A DNA stretch of 64,000 nucleotides from an uncultured Shimia sp. (lineage in GTDB: Bacteria > Pseudomonadota > Alphaproteobacteria > Rhodobacterales > Rhodobacteraceae), in contig CALCOY010000024.1 of assembly GCA_937897325.1 (NCBI GenBank), positions 1 through 64,000 on the forward strand, read 5' to 3'. The translations under genes and the position numbers were made by a program. Positions within the stretch are counted from its first letter, which is position 1. Every line of letters begins with the position of its first letter. The notes under the pieces were generated by a model, which saw nothing but the letters and a program-made list of their open reading frames with translations, was not told the origin of the DNA and did not search any database. Below are positions 52,396 through 61,154 of the stretch, in pieces.

Positions 52396-53916
52396 TTAGT
52401 CTCCGTCCGCGACACCGGCCTGACGCAGACGTGCCCGGCGGGCCCGGTAACTTGGCAGAAGGACAAGCAGGGCAGCAATGATCAGAAGGCCCAGCGTCAT
52501 CGGCCGATCCAGAATGAAGCCAATCCCGTCAGACAATTGCATGGCGCGCGCGAAGTTGTCTTCGAGCATTCTCCCGAGGATGAAGCCAATCAGAAGAGGG
52601 GCCAGCGGAAAGTCTGCAAAACGTAGGATGGTCGCACAGATGCCGAAGCCTACAAGCAGCAGCAGTTCGGTGGCATTGTTCTGCCCAATATAAGCGCCCA
52701 TCAGCGTGAAAAATAATATGAAAGGAATGAGGTAATTCCTTGGCACTGAAAGGATTTTTGCAATGTAGGGTATCAGAGGCAGATTCAGGATCAAAAGGAT
52801 CAGATTGCCCAGATACATCGAGATTATGACCGACCAAAAGATCTGTGGTTCGTCCACCATCAGCCTTGGCCCTGGTGTCACGTTCAGTGCGATGAGCGCG
52901 CCCAAAAGGATCGCCGTGGTGCCCGAGCCAGGGATGCCGAGCGTGAGAAGCGGCACGAAAGAGCCCGTGCAAGCTGCGTTGTTTGCTGTTTCAGGTGCTG
53001 CGAGGCCTTTGATGGAGCCTTTGCCGAACTCTTCCTGCTCCTCCTTTTTCGCGATGTTGCGCTCGACCGCGTAGCCGAGGAAAGAGGCGATGGTGGCCCC
53101 TGCACCGGGCAGAACGCCAATGAAGAAGCCCTGCAAGGATTGGCGGCCGATCACTGGCGCGATGCTTTTTGCTTCCTTTGGGGTGATCCGCAGATCCTTG
53201 ATTTCACCACTGTTGTCCTCGCCCTGGGCTGAGCGTTTCGGATCAAGCACGAGATAGAGCGCTTCGGGCAGGGCGAACATGGCCATGGCGAGTGTGATGA
53301 AACCGAAGCCCGACTGCAGGTCCATCAGGCCCATCGTGAAGCGCGGCATGTTGAACAGCGCGCCTTCGCCGACAGTCGCCATCATCAGGCCGAGGATTGT
53401 CATCATCAGCGCTTTGGCGACTTGGCCCGATCCGGCAAAAGCTGCGATGGCCGACAGGCCGACCACCATCAGGGCGAAGTATTCGGCGGAGTGGAACAGC
53501 AGGGCGACGGAGGACAGTGTCGGTGCGAAGATCATCAATAGGATCGCGCCGATGGTTCCGCCGCAGAAGCTGGCGATTGCTGCGATCGTGAGCGCCTTGC
53601 CGGCCTTGCCTTGGCGCGCCATCGGATAGCCGTCAAAGCTGGTCGCCACAGTCCCCGCGACGCCTGGTGCATTGAGCAATATGGATGAAGTTGAGCCACC
53701 GAAGATCGCGCCATAGTAAACACCAGCCAGCAGGATAAGCGCGGCGGAAGGATCGCCTAGGGAAATGGCAACCGGAATCATGATCGCAATGATCGACATC
53801 GGCCCAAGGCCGGGCAGCATGCCGATGAAGGTGCCGATCAGGCAGCCGCCGATGACCATAAGGATGTTGGTGATCGAGAAGGCCGTAGAAAGGCCAAGAA
53901 GGATACCTTCGAGCAT
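52396..53916 (-). CDS. tctA: Tripartite tricarboxylate transporter large permease TctA (second system)
   Basis: A 506-residue permease with about 12 helices and the family motifs GTFIGMLPGLGPMSIIAI, LNAPGVAGTVATSFDGYPMA, GVLPGAGATIASFLGY and TLGIPGSGTTAILLGAL. ATG 53916 starts two bases from the tctB stop. It shares only the conserved motifs with the TctA at 27572, so the two systems are separate lineages with probably different ligands. Confidence 0.9.
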   Translation of the reverse strand: MLEGILLGLSTAFSITNILMVIGGCLIGTFIGMLPGLGPMSIIAIMIPVAISLGDPSAALILLAGVYYGAIFGGSTSSILLNAPGVAGTVATSFDGYPMARQGKAGKALTIAAIASFCGGTIGAILLMIFAPTLSSVALLFHSAEYFALMVVGLSAIAAFAGSGQVAKALMMTILGLMMATVGEGALFNMPRFTMGLMDLQSGFGFITLAMAMFALPEALYLVLDPKRSAQGEDNSGEIKDLRITPKEAKSIAPVIGRQSLQGFFIGVLPGAGATIASFLGYAVERNIAKKEEQEEFGKGSIKGLAAPETANNAACTGSFVPLLTLGIPGSGTTAILLGALIALNVTPGPRLMVDEPQIFWSVIISMYLGNLILLILNLPLIPYIAKILSVPRNYLIPFILFFTLMGAYIGQNNATELLLLVGFGICATILRFADFPLAPLLIGFILGRMLEDNFARAMQLSDGIGFILDRPMTLGLLIIAALLVLLPSYRARRARLRQAGVADGD

Positions 53917-53917
53917 G

Positions 53918-54406
53918 TCAGAACCCCATCGGAAGTGGTCGCAGGAAGATCCCCAGGACGACCTGGACCAAATACCAGACGATACCCGTGGCGAAGCCCG
54001 ATACGACAAGCATCACAAGCCAGCGGCGCTCGCCCAGGATAGCCGATCCGATGACGAGAAAGCCGATTGTGGATAGGATAAATCCGGCAGGACGAAGCAG
54101 CAACGCATATGCCACCATGAGGCCCAGAAGGGCCAGCGCGGGCCAGATGTGAAAATCTTTCAGTGCGCGGTAGACCATGACCGAAGGGGCCTCATCCCGA
54201 GGCGTGCTGGTCTTTTCGAGACCGAAGATGATTACGAGGGACGCGAGAACACCCATAACGGCAAGGACCTTGGGGAAGGTCGAAGGCCAAATGGGGTTAC
54301 GCTGCATGAAGGGTGGCAGGCCCTGATCCATCGTGAAAAAGGCGGCATATCCGTAGGCGAGGCATATACCCAAAAGGACAAGAGCGATCCAGCGATCAAG
54401 AGCCAT
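53918..54406 (-). CDS. tctB: Tripartite tricarboxylate transporter small subunit TctB (second system)
   Basis: A 162-residue protein with four hydrophobic helices and NPIWPSTFPKVLAVMG, the segment corresponding to FPR-type motifs of TctB. It sits between tctC and tctA in the usual order. Confidence 0.84.
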   Translation of the reverse strand: MALDRWIALVLLGICLAYGYAAFFTMDQGLPPFMQRNPIWPSTFPKVLAVMGVLASLVIIFGLEKTSTPRDEAPSVMVYRALKDFHIWPALALLGLMVAYALLLRPAGFILSTIGFLVIGSAILGERRWLVMLVVSGFATGIVWYLVQVVLGIFLRPLPMGF

Positions 54407-54468
54407 TTTGGTCTTTCGTAGTCAAAAGGCAAGGAAGGCGAGCGTGTTGCCCGCCCTCATATTTGGAT

Positions 54469-55455
54469 TTAGAGAAAGCCGAGCTTTTTCATCAGATCAC
54501 CGATGGTCTTTTCCTGATCTTCCAGGAAGGCTTTGAACTCATCGCCGGGATTGTGGATGTTGACCCAACCGTTGCGGGCGCGAACCTCTTCCCATTCGGG
54601 CGTATCATACATTTTTGCAATCGCGTCCTGATGGGCGGCCAATGTCTCTGCTGGCATTCCCGGTGCACCGAAAAACCCTCGCCAGTTCACGAATTCGACC
54701 TCGATACTCTGCTCCGTCATCGTGGGGGCGTCGCCAAATGTCTCGACCCGCTCAGGTGCAGTGATCCCAAGGATGCGCACTTCGCCCGCTTCCGCCATTG
54801 CCACGGCCTCGGAAAAACCCGTCGACAGCGCCTTGATCTCGCCCGAAAGAAGGGCCGCCATTGCAGGACCACCTGTGTCGTAGGGAATGTACTTGAAGGC
54901 CGTCGGATCTTCGCCTGCCGCTTCCATCACCATCGCGGCCACAAGGTGGTCCATCCCGCCGGGCACAGATCCGCCTCCGATGGCAAAGCTGTTCGGATCG
55001 TCTGAGTATTCGGCCAACAGATCGGCCATGCTTTGGATGTCGCTGTCGGTGTTCACCACGAGCGTGGCGTAATCACCAATGGTGCCAGCCACGAGCGTCA
55101 GATCACGGAAGCTTTGCGGAAAGACGCCGGTCAATGAGCGGATCACGATCGGGGTCGAATTGACCATCAGCGTGCCGTGATTGCTTTCGGCGTTTTCGAT
55201 CAAGTAGCCGATGGCCTTGCCGCCACCTCCGCCGGACATGTTTTCGTAGGATGCACTGCCGACAAGGCCCGCATTCGTGAGCGCTTCGCCCGTGCCGCGG
55301 GCTGTACCGTCCCAGCCGCCGCCGGCGCCGCCGGGGATCAGAAAGTGAATACTATCAACGAGCTGATGCCCGTCGGCAAGGGCGCCTTGGCCCAGTCCTG
55401 CAATCGCAACCGCCCCGGCCAGAATGGCGCGGCGGGTCATGGCGAATGATTTCAT
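54469..55455 (-). CDS. tctC: TctC/Bug-family periplasmic binding protein (second system)
   Basis: A 328-residue receptor. The N-terminus has a twin-arginine-like signal (MTRRAILAGAVAIAGLG) ending near ALADG. The mature part begins VDSIHFLIPGGAGGGWDGTARG, a variant of the Bug opening, with the second loop FAIGGGSVPGGMDHL. ATG 55455 follows GGAGGAC. The promoter region, shared with the divergent racemase operon, contains a perfect inverted repeat 20 bases upstream. Confidence 0.87.
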   Translation of the reverse strand: MKSFAMTRRAILAGAVAIAGLGQGALADGHQLVDSIHFLIPGGAGGGWDGTARGTGEALTNAGLVGSASYENMSGGGGGKAIGYLIENAESNHGTLMVNSTPIVIRSLTGVFPQSFRDLTLVAGTIGDYATLVVNTDSDIQSMADLLAEYSDDPNSFAIGGGSVPGGMDHLVAAMVMEAAGEDPTAFKYIPYDTGGPAMAALLSGEIKALSTGFSEAVAMAEAGEVRILGITAPERVETFGDAPTMTEQSIEVEFVNWRGFFGAPGMPAETLAAHQDAIAKMYDTPEWEEVRARNGWVNIHNPGDEFKAFLEDQEKTIGDLMKKLGFL

Positions 55456-55474
55456 GATGTCCTCCCAAGTCTTT

Positions 55475-55493
55475 GGGTTTGTGGTGCAAACCC
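55475..55493. promoter_or_regulatory. 19-bp inverted repeat GGGTTTG-N5-CAAACCC in a divergent promoter
   Basis: Perfect 7-bp arms separated by TGGTG, located between tctCBA (start 55455) and the racemase operon (start 55575). It is well placed to control both. The GntR gene at 47379 and the AraC gene at 58797 are the nearest candidate regulators. It could also form a short hairpin in the tctC leader. Confidence 0.6.
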
Positions 55494-55574
55494 GATCTCT
55501 GAAGCGAACATGGCATTGATATTTCCGGTTGTCACGGGTCCTATGGCAAAAACCGTACAGCGTGGAGGTTTTGG

Positions 55575-56690
55575 ATGGCGGGGCCGCTGACCTCATTGAA
55601 AGTGATCGAATTTTCCGGCCTGGGGCCGGGGCCTCTGGCGGGACAGCTGCTGGCGGATCTGGGCGCGGACGTGATCGCGGTCGACCGGGTCACGGCGGCG
55701 CCGGACCCGACCGATATAAACCGGCGTGGCAAACGATCTGTCGCGCTGGATCTGAAATTGTCTCAAGGACGCACCATCGCGCGGCACCTTCTGTCGGATG
55801 CAGATATCCTAATCGAAGGATTTAGGCCCGGCGTGATGGAAAAGCTGGGGCTGGGACCATCGGACTGCCCGGAGACGCTTATTTATGGACGCATGACGGG
55901 CTGGGGGCAGGACGGGCCGCTGGCGCAGACAGCAGGGCATGACATCAACTACCTCGCACTGAGTGGGGTTTTGTCGATGATCGGGCCCGCAGACCTTCCA
56001 CCGACGCCACCCTTGAACCTTATCGGCGATTACGGGGGCGGGACGATGTTCCTGCTTTTCGGTCTTCTGGCCGCCGTGATCGAGCGTGGAGTGTCTGGCA
56101 AAGGCCAAGTCGTCGATGCGGCCATGATTGATGGGGTGCCCGCCATGATGGGTCTGCTGCACGCCTTGCAAGCGCGGGGCATTTGGGAAGAAACGCGCGC
56201 CCGCAATTGGTTGGATGGTGGGGCTCCGTTCTATCGCTGCTACACCTGCGCTTGTGGCGGCGTGATTGCCGTTGGTGCGCTTGAGCCGCAGTTTTTTGCC
56301 GAGCTGGTAGAGAAAGCAGGGCTCGATGATGACATGAAGGGGCAGAACGACAAGAGGACATGGCAGAGCCGCACGGAACACTACGCGGCGGTTTTTGCAA
56401 GACGCAGTCGGGCAGACTGGATGCAGATCTTTGATGGGAGCGATGCCTGCGTGGCGCCCGTACTTAGCACCAGGGAAGCGGCGGATCATCCGCAGAACGT
56501 GGCACGTGCCGTTTTTGCGGATGTTGACGGTGTCTTGCAGGCCAATCCCGCTCCGCGCTTTTCGCGCAGCGTTCCAGCCGACCCGAAATCGCCCGGCGGA
56601 ATGGGGGCAGAGACCGATGCCATTCTGGGCGGGCTGGGTTACACTGCCGCGGAAATCGGGGATATGCGGGACGTCGGGGTTCTGAAATGA
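55575..56690 (+). CDS. CaiB/BaiF-family protein, alpha-methylacyl-CoA racemase type
   Basis: A 371-residue class III CoA-transferase-fold enzyme. His122 (GHDINYLALSG), Asp152 (IGDYGGGT) and Glu237 (GALEPQFF) match the catalytic residues of alpha-methylacyl-CoA racemase, whereas the CoA-transferase Asp pattern is not obvious. Expected reaction: epimerisation of a 2-methylacyl-CoA; a CoA-transferase role cannot be fully excluded. GGAGG precedes the ATG and the stop overlaps the next start by four bases. Coupling with an FAD monooxygenase and a carboxylate importer suggests degradation of a branched or arylpropionate-like acid. Confidence 0.82.
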   Translation: MAGPLTSLKVIEFSGLGPGPLAGQLLADLGADVIAVDRVTAAPDPTDINRRGKRSVALDLKLSQGRTIARHLLSDADILIEGFRPGVMEKLGLGPSDCPETLIYGRMTGWGQDGPLAQTAGHDINYLALSGVLSMIGPADLPPTPPLNLIGDYGGGTMFLLFGLLAAVIERGVSGKGQVVDAAMIDGVPAMMGLLHALQARGIWEETRARNWLDGGAPFYRCYTCACGGVIAVGALEPQFFAELVEKAGLDDDMKGQNDKRTWQSRTEHYAAVFARRSRADWMQIFDGSDACVAPVLSTREAADHPQNVARAVFADVDGVLQANPAPRFSRSVPADPKSPGGMGAETDAILGGLGYTAAEIGDMRDVGVLK

Positions 56691-57883
56691 AAGTTGTGAT
56701 TGCGGGCGGGGGCATTGGAGGGCTTGCCGCAGCCTTGGCTTTGCATGCGCATGGGCATGAGGTCCAGGTGCTGGAACAGGCACCTGAACTGACAGAGATC
56801 GGAGCGGGCCTGCAAATCTCTCCCAATGGATGGCGGGTTCTGGACGCTTTGGGGGTCACCGAAAAGATCGCTGAAACAGCCTTTTTTCCCGAAGCGATCG
56901 AGATGCGGTTGGGCGAGAGTGGCAAGCAGATCTTCCGGCTTGAAATGGCGACGACGGCCAGGAAACGGTGGGGCGCACCCTACATTCAGATTCATCGGGC
57001 CGATCTGCACCGCGCATTGGCCACCGTTCTGGAAGAGCGTTTTCCGGGTGCGCTGCGTACGGGTGCAACTTTCGACATTTACGCGATCGAGAAGAACAAG
57101 GTCGAGGTGTATCTGACCGATGGTGAGACACTGATCGCCGATCTTCTGGTCGGGGCGGATGGCCTCCATTCAAACGTTCGGGCGCAGATGATGGGGCCGG
57201 ATTTGCCGCGCTACACGGGTTTCATGGCGTGGCGCGCGCTGGCGCCTGTTGAGGTCTTGGGTGATCTTGTTCCGCCGTCAACGGCCTGCGTCTGGGTTGG
57301 GCAGAACCAGCATGCAGTGACCACGCGCATCCATGGCGGCAAAACGGTGAATTTCGTCGGTATGGTCGAACGGCCCGAACCGGCGCAAGAGGGTTGGCGG
57401 ATCGTGGGCGAGCGAGCCGATGCGCTGGCCGATTTCGAGGGTTGGGATCCGCGCCTTGAAGCAGTTCTGAAAACGGCGGAGAAGGTACATTGCTGGGCGC
57501 TTTTCGATCGCGCGCCTTTGCCGCAATGGCATGAACGGCATGTGGTTCTGTTGGGCGATGCTGCACATCCGATGTTGCCTTCGATGGCGCAGGGGGCCGT
57601 TCAGGCCTTGGAAGATGCCTGGGTTCTCGCGGCAAGCCTTGGCCAACATCCGATCCTCGAAGAATCCCTTTCAGCCTACTTCGCCAAACGCATTGGGCGT
57701 GCATCGCGCGTGCAGTCAGGATCTGCAAGCAACGCCCGGATGTTCCATCAGGCATCGGGTCTTGGAAAGGCCTTGTTTTATGGGCCAATGTCCATTGCTG
57801 CGCGTCTCGCGCCATGGGTTTTGCACCGCAGACAGGATTGGGTCTACGGCTATGATCCGATCAAGGACATGAAAGCAAGGTAG
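56687..57883 (+). CDS. FAD-dependent monooxygenase, salicylate hydroxylase-like
   Basis: A 398-residue group A flavoprotein monooxygenase. FAD motif GGGIGGLAAALAL (8-20), the DG motif in GADGLHSNVR and the GDAAHPMLPSMAQG block are all intact. IGAGLQISPNGWRVLDALG is typical of 3-hydroxybenzoate 6-hydroxylase, salicylate hydroxylase and 6-hydroxynicotinate monooxygenase relatives, which use NAD(P)H and O2 to hydroxylate an aromatic or heteroaromatic acid. Coupled by ATGA overlap to the racemase gene. Confidence 0.85.
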   Translation: MKVVIAGGGIGGLAAALALHAHGHEVQVLEQAPELTEIGAGLQISPNGWRVLDALGVTEKIAETAFFPEAIEMRLGESGKQIFRLEMATTARKRWGAPYIQIHRADLHRALATVLEERFPGALRTGATFDIYAIEKNKVEVYLTDGETLIADLLVGADGLHSNVRAQMMGPDLPRYTGFMAWRALAPVEVLGDLVPPSTACVWVGQNQHAVTTRIHGGKTVNFVGMVERPEPAQEGWRIVGERADALADFEGWDPRLEAVLKTAEKVHCWALFDRAPLPQWHERHVVLLGDAAHPMLPSMAQGAVQALEDAWVLAASLGQHPILEESLSAYFAKRIGRASRVQSGSASNARMFHQASGLGKALFYGPMSIAARLAPWVLHRRQDWVYGYDPIKDMKAR

Positions 57884-57895
57884 GCTGGACACGAC

Positions 57896-58816
57896 TTGGC
57901 ACAAAACATCTTCGACATGCCGGGCCGCTTCTGGCGCGGCAATCTCCATACACATTCGACCAACAGTGACGGTGTTCTCGGGCCGGAGGAGGTCTGCCAA
58001 CGCTACAAGGACGAAGGCTATGACTTCATCGCGCTGACTGACCATTTTATCGGGGCCTTTGGGCATCCGATTACTGACACGCGGCCGTACCGAGGCAATC
58101 ACTTTACCACGATCCTAGGGGCAGAACTGCATTCGGGCGCGATGGAAAACGGAGAATTGTGGCACATCCTTGCCGTTGGGCTTCCACCGGATTTCGCCCC
58201 GTCCTGCACCGAAGGGTTCGTGCCCGAAACGGGGCAGGAAACCGGGCCAGAAATTGCGTGGCGGGCCCGAGAGGCAGGCGCGTTTGTTGCTGTGGCGCAT
58301 CCGGAATGGTCGGGGCTGACGACCAGGGACGCGCGCAGCATAGAGGCCGCCCATGCGATCGAGGTCTACAATCACGGCTGTGCTGTGGAATGCGACCGCC
58401 CGAACGGGTTTTACACTTTGGATCAATTGCTTAGCGAGGGGCGCAGATTAACCCTTTGCGCGACGGATGACGCACATTTTGCGGCGCATGATCACTTTGG
58501 CGGCTGGGTGATGGTAAAGGCGGAAGAGAATGATCCTGACGCGCTACTGTCCGCTTTGAAGATCGGGGCTTTTTATGCCTCAACCGGGCCGAAAATTATC
58601 CGAGTGGATTGGTCAGAGGATGCCGTCTCGGTCCGGTGTTCCAAGGCGCGGTCGATCATTGTTCAGGCGCAGGGCAGTGCGACGGCAGCGGTTCACGGCG
58701 ATGCTTTGACGGAAGCAACCGTACCACTGAAGCGCTGTGCGGAGTCACCATGGCTGCGGTTGACCGTGGTTGATGATCAGGGGCGGCGCGCCTGGCTCAA
58801 TCCGCACTGGCGTTAG
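57896..58816 (+). CDS. PHP-domain phosphoesterase
   Basis: A 306-residue protein whose N-terminal 220 residues are a PHP metal site: NLHTHSTNSDG, ALTDHF, LGAELHS, VAHPEWSG and ATDDAHF. PHP enzymes hydrolyse phosphates such as 3',5'-bisphosphates or nucleotides. The start is TTG 57896 (GGA seven bases upstream); ATG 57917 is a shorter option just before FWRGNLHTHS. It is 12 bases after the monooxygenase gene, and its end overlaps the opposing AraC gene by 20 bases. Its link to the pathway is unclear. Confidence 0.78.
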   Translation: MAQNIFDMPGRFWRGNLHTHSTNSDGVLGPEEVCQRYKDEGYDFIALTDHFIGAFGHPITDTRPYRGNHFTTILGAELHSGAMENGELWHILAVGLPPDFAPSCTEGFVPETGQETGPEIAWRAREAGAFVAVAHPEWSGLTTRDARSIEAAHAIEVYNHGCAVECDRPNGFYTLDQLLSEGRRLTLCATDDAHFAAHDHFGGWVMVKAEENDPDALLSALKIGAFYASTGPKIIRVDWSEDAVSVRCSKARSIIVQAQGSATAAVHGDALTEATVPLKRCAESPWLRLTVVDDQGRRAWLNPHWR

Positions 58817-59810
58817 AAGGTTTCAGTCGGATTGCGGCGGGGGTCGATCCGGTCCAGCCGCTGAAAGCGCGGTAGAAGGAATTCGGATCGCGGTAGGCAA
58901 GCAAATAGCTGATCTCATCAATCGTCATTTCGGTCTGCTCAAGATAGCGCAGGGCGAGGCCCTGCCGTGTTTCGTCCAGCAATGTCTGATAGCTTTGGCC
59001 TTCGGATTTCAGGTGCCGCTGCAGGCTGCGGGTGCTGAGCCGCAATTGCCGTGCCGCGTCACCAATGCTGGATTGGCCGGCGGGCAGCATATCGGTCAGG
59101 GCCGCGCGTACGCGAGCGGCAACCGGCTGGCTCGATTGCATGAGTTCCAACTGACGGCGGAAGTTCGGCTCCATACTCGCCCATTGTGCAGCGTCGCGGG
59201 ACAAAAGTACGCGGTCGGCATCGTCGGGCGCCAGATCAAGGGTCGCAATATGCGCCGGGGTGATCTCGCAACCCATGAAATCAGTGATGCCATCCAATGC
59301 CAGATCGCTCGGCGGCAAGGTGGCGCGCAGGGGGCGGATATCGGAGCCCGTACAGGTGCGTATGGCTTCGGTTATGAAGACAAGCTCGGTTGCGGAAAAG
59401 CTGGCGGGCAGTGCGAGACCGTCGGTGTTCGACGTCTTGATGATGCGCAACCCGTCGGGCCGGTTCTCTAACGTGAGTTTCAGCGGGCCCGAAAGCGGTT
59501 TGAAAAGGGCCAGGCGTTCAAGCCCGATGCGGACCGTTTCGCTGCACGTGAAAGCGAAGAAAGCGGGATTGAATGGCCCCCGCGCATAAGCACGGCCCAG
59601 AAACAACGGCAGGTCAGACCTGTCGGCTTCGGCCACGATGGCGTTCCAGCCCTCGAAGAATTCGACCGCCGTCACCCCGCGCCCCTCATTTTCGAAGAAG
59701 TCGAGAGGCCAACGCATGCGACGCAGGACAGCCGTGGGTGCGATGCCCAGAAGGCCGCACAATTGTTCTGTCGTTCGCGCGACTTTGTAGTAAAGCGTCT
59801 TGCCGGTCAT
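58797..59810 (-). CDS. AraC-family regulator with arabinose-binding-like N-terminal domain
   Basis: A 337-residue regulator. The first 200 residues resemble the Arabinose_bd domain of OruR/ArgR-like AraC proteins. The C-terminal helix-turn-helix pair includes SIGDAARQLRLSTRSLQRHLKSEG and YLLAYRDPNSFYRAFSGWTGSTP. Convergent with the racemase operon, it may control that locus, but it could act elsewhere. ATG 59810 is used. Confidence 0.85.
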   Translation of the reverse strand: MTGKTLYYKVARTTEQLCGLLGIAPTAVLRRMRWPLDFFENEGRGVTAVEFFEGWNAIVAEADRSDLPLFLGRAYARGPFNPAFFAFTCSETVRIGLERLALFKPLSGPLKLTLENRPDGLRIIKTSNTDGLALPASFSATELVFITEAIRTCTGSDIRPLRATLPPSDLALDGITDFMGCEITPAHIATLDLAPDDADRVLLSRDAAQWASMEPNFRRQLELMQSSQPVAARVRAALTDMLPAGQSSIGDAARQLRLSTRSLQRHLKSEGQSYQTLLDETRQGLALRYLEQTEMTIDEISYLLAYRDPNSFYRAFSGWTGSTPAAIRLKPSNASAD

Positions 59811-59884
59811 TTACGAAGTGTGCGGCATAGCGACCCCTCATGCCAGAGCCTTGGCGCGATTTGTTGTAAGAATGGCGCGATCCG

Positions 59885-60376
59885 CTAAAGCGGCGTGAAG
59901 GCGCCGTAACGGGATTGGTAAAATATTAACCCCTCATCCGACGCGTTTCCGACCTCGGCATTGAGCACTTCGCCGATGATCAGGGAATGGTCCCCGGCCG
60001 GGTGGACGGCGTATTGGCGGCAATCGAAGCGTGCCAGACACCCCTTGATCTGCGGAATGTCATAGGCCCCGATGTGCCAGTCACAACTTCCAAAGCCTTC
60101 GCCGACGCGCGCGAAATGCTCGGCCAGGTCCCGTTGTGTGGTGTCGATGATGTGGATCGAGAAATACTTGGCATGTGCGAAGATGTCATGCCGTTCCGAG
60201 CTTAGATCGACGGACCATTGCACTAGGGGCGGGGACAGCGAAACGGAAGAGAACGAGTTGGCCGTGAAACCAACCGGGCCCGGGGCTGTGACGATGGTAA
60301 CCCCGGTGGCAAACTGGCCGAAGGCGCGCCGCAACTCGGCGGCGTTCAGATCTGGCGAATCTGCGCTGTCGTTCAT
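59885..60376 (-). CDS. Flavin reductase-family protein (FMN-binding split barrel)
   Basis: A 163-residue protein of the HpaC/flavin-reductase-like family that reduces FMN or FAD with NAD(P)H for a two-component monooxygenase. AFGQFATGVTIVTAPGP, GFTANSFSSVSLSPPLV and the GDHSLIIGEV segment are typical. No large monooxygenase partner is adjacent; the group A enzyme at 56687 does not need one. Confidence 0.85.
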   Translation of the reverse strand: MNDSADSPDLNAAELRRAFGQFATGVTIVTAPGPVGFTANSFSSVSLSPPLVQWSVDLSSERHDIFAHAKYFSIHIIDTTQRDLAEHFARVGEGFGSCDWHIGAYDIPQIKGCLARFDCRQYAVHPAGDHSLIIGEVLNAEVGNASDEGLIFYQSRYGAFTPL

Positions 60377-60460
60377 GTTGAGGCCTCCGCCCGCGTTTCG
60401 CTGGGGTGGTTATCATCACAGGACGCGGGCGGTGACCATAGCCAATAATGCCGCGAAGTG

Positions 60461-61150
60461 TCAGGCGATGGCCGACTCCACAACGTTTTGCAGTGCATCG
60501 GCAATCTTGTCGATGCTGCCCATGGCGGGAACTTTTTGAAGCGCGCCCTTCATGCTGTAATAGTTGATCACGGGGGCGGTTTGCGCGTGATAGGCGGCAA
60601 GTCTGTCGCCGACGGTCTCGGCATTGTCATCAGCGCGGCGTTTCATCTCGGTCCCGCCACACTTGTCGCAAACACCCTTGACCGAAGGCTGCTTGAAGAT
60701 GTCGTGATAGCCTTCGCCACAGGCGACGCAGGTGTAGCGGCCCGAGACACGCGCGACCATCGCGTCATCATCGACTTCAAGGCTGATTGCAGCATCAATC
60801 TTCTGGCCAGTTTCCTCTAGCAGATCATCCAATGCCTTGGCCTGAACAGTGGTTCGCGGAAATCCGTCAAGGATCACGCCCGCGCAAGTGTCCGGCTCAG
60901 CCAGACGGTCGCGCAGGATATCGATGACGATCTCGTCGCTGACCAGACCGCCCGCCTGCATCACCGCCTCGGCTTCTTGACCAGCCTTGGTGCCTGCGAT
61001 GGCAGCCGCGCGGAGAAGATCGCCGGTGGACAGTTGAACCAGGCCAAACGTGTTCTGTAACTTGCGGGCCTGCGTACCCTTGCCGGCCCCCGGGGGGCCA
61101 AGCAGTATCAGGACTGGCGGGGTGATGCGGGGTGTCTTTGTGCCATCCAT
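60461..61150 (-). CDS. adk: Adenylate kinase
   Basis: A 229-residue kinase balancing ATP, ADP and AMP. P-loop GPPGAGKGT, the STGDLLRAA and DGFPRTTVQ AMP-site motifs and a long LID domain with a C4 zinc site (CVACG and CDKCG). It carries about ten extra N-terminal residues relative to E. coli Adk. Four bases separate its start from the end of acs on the same strand. Confidence 0.93.
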   Translation of the reverse strand: MDGTKTPRITPPVLILLGPPGAGKGTQARKLQNTFGLVQLSTGDLLRAAAIAGTKAGQEAEAVMQAGGLVSDEIVIDILRDRLAEPDTCAGVILDGFPRTTVQAKALDDLLEETGQKIDAAISLEVDDDAMVARVSGRYTCVACGEGYHDIFKQPSVKGVCDKCGGTEMKRRADDNAETVGDRLAAYHAQTAPVINYYSMKGALQKVPAMGSIDKIADALQNVVESAIA

Positions 61151-61154
61151 GAGA

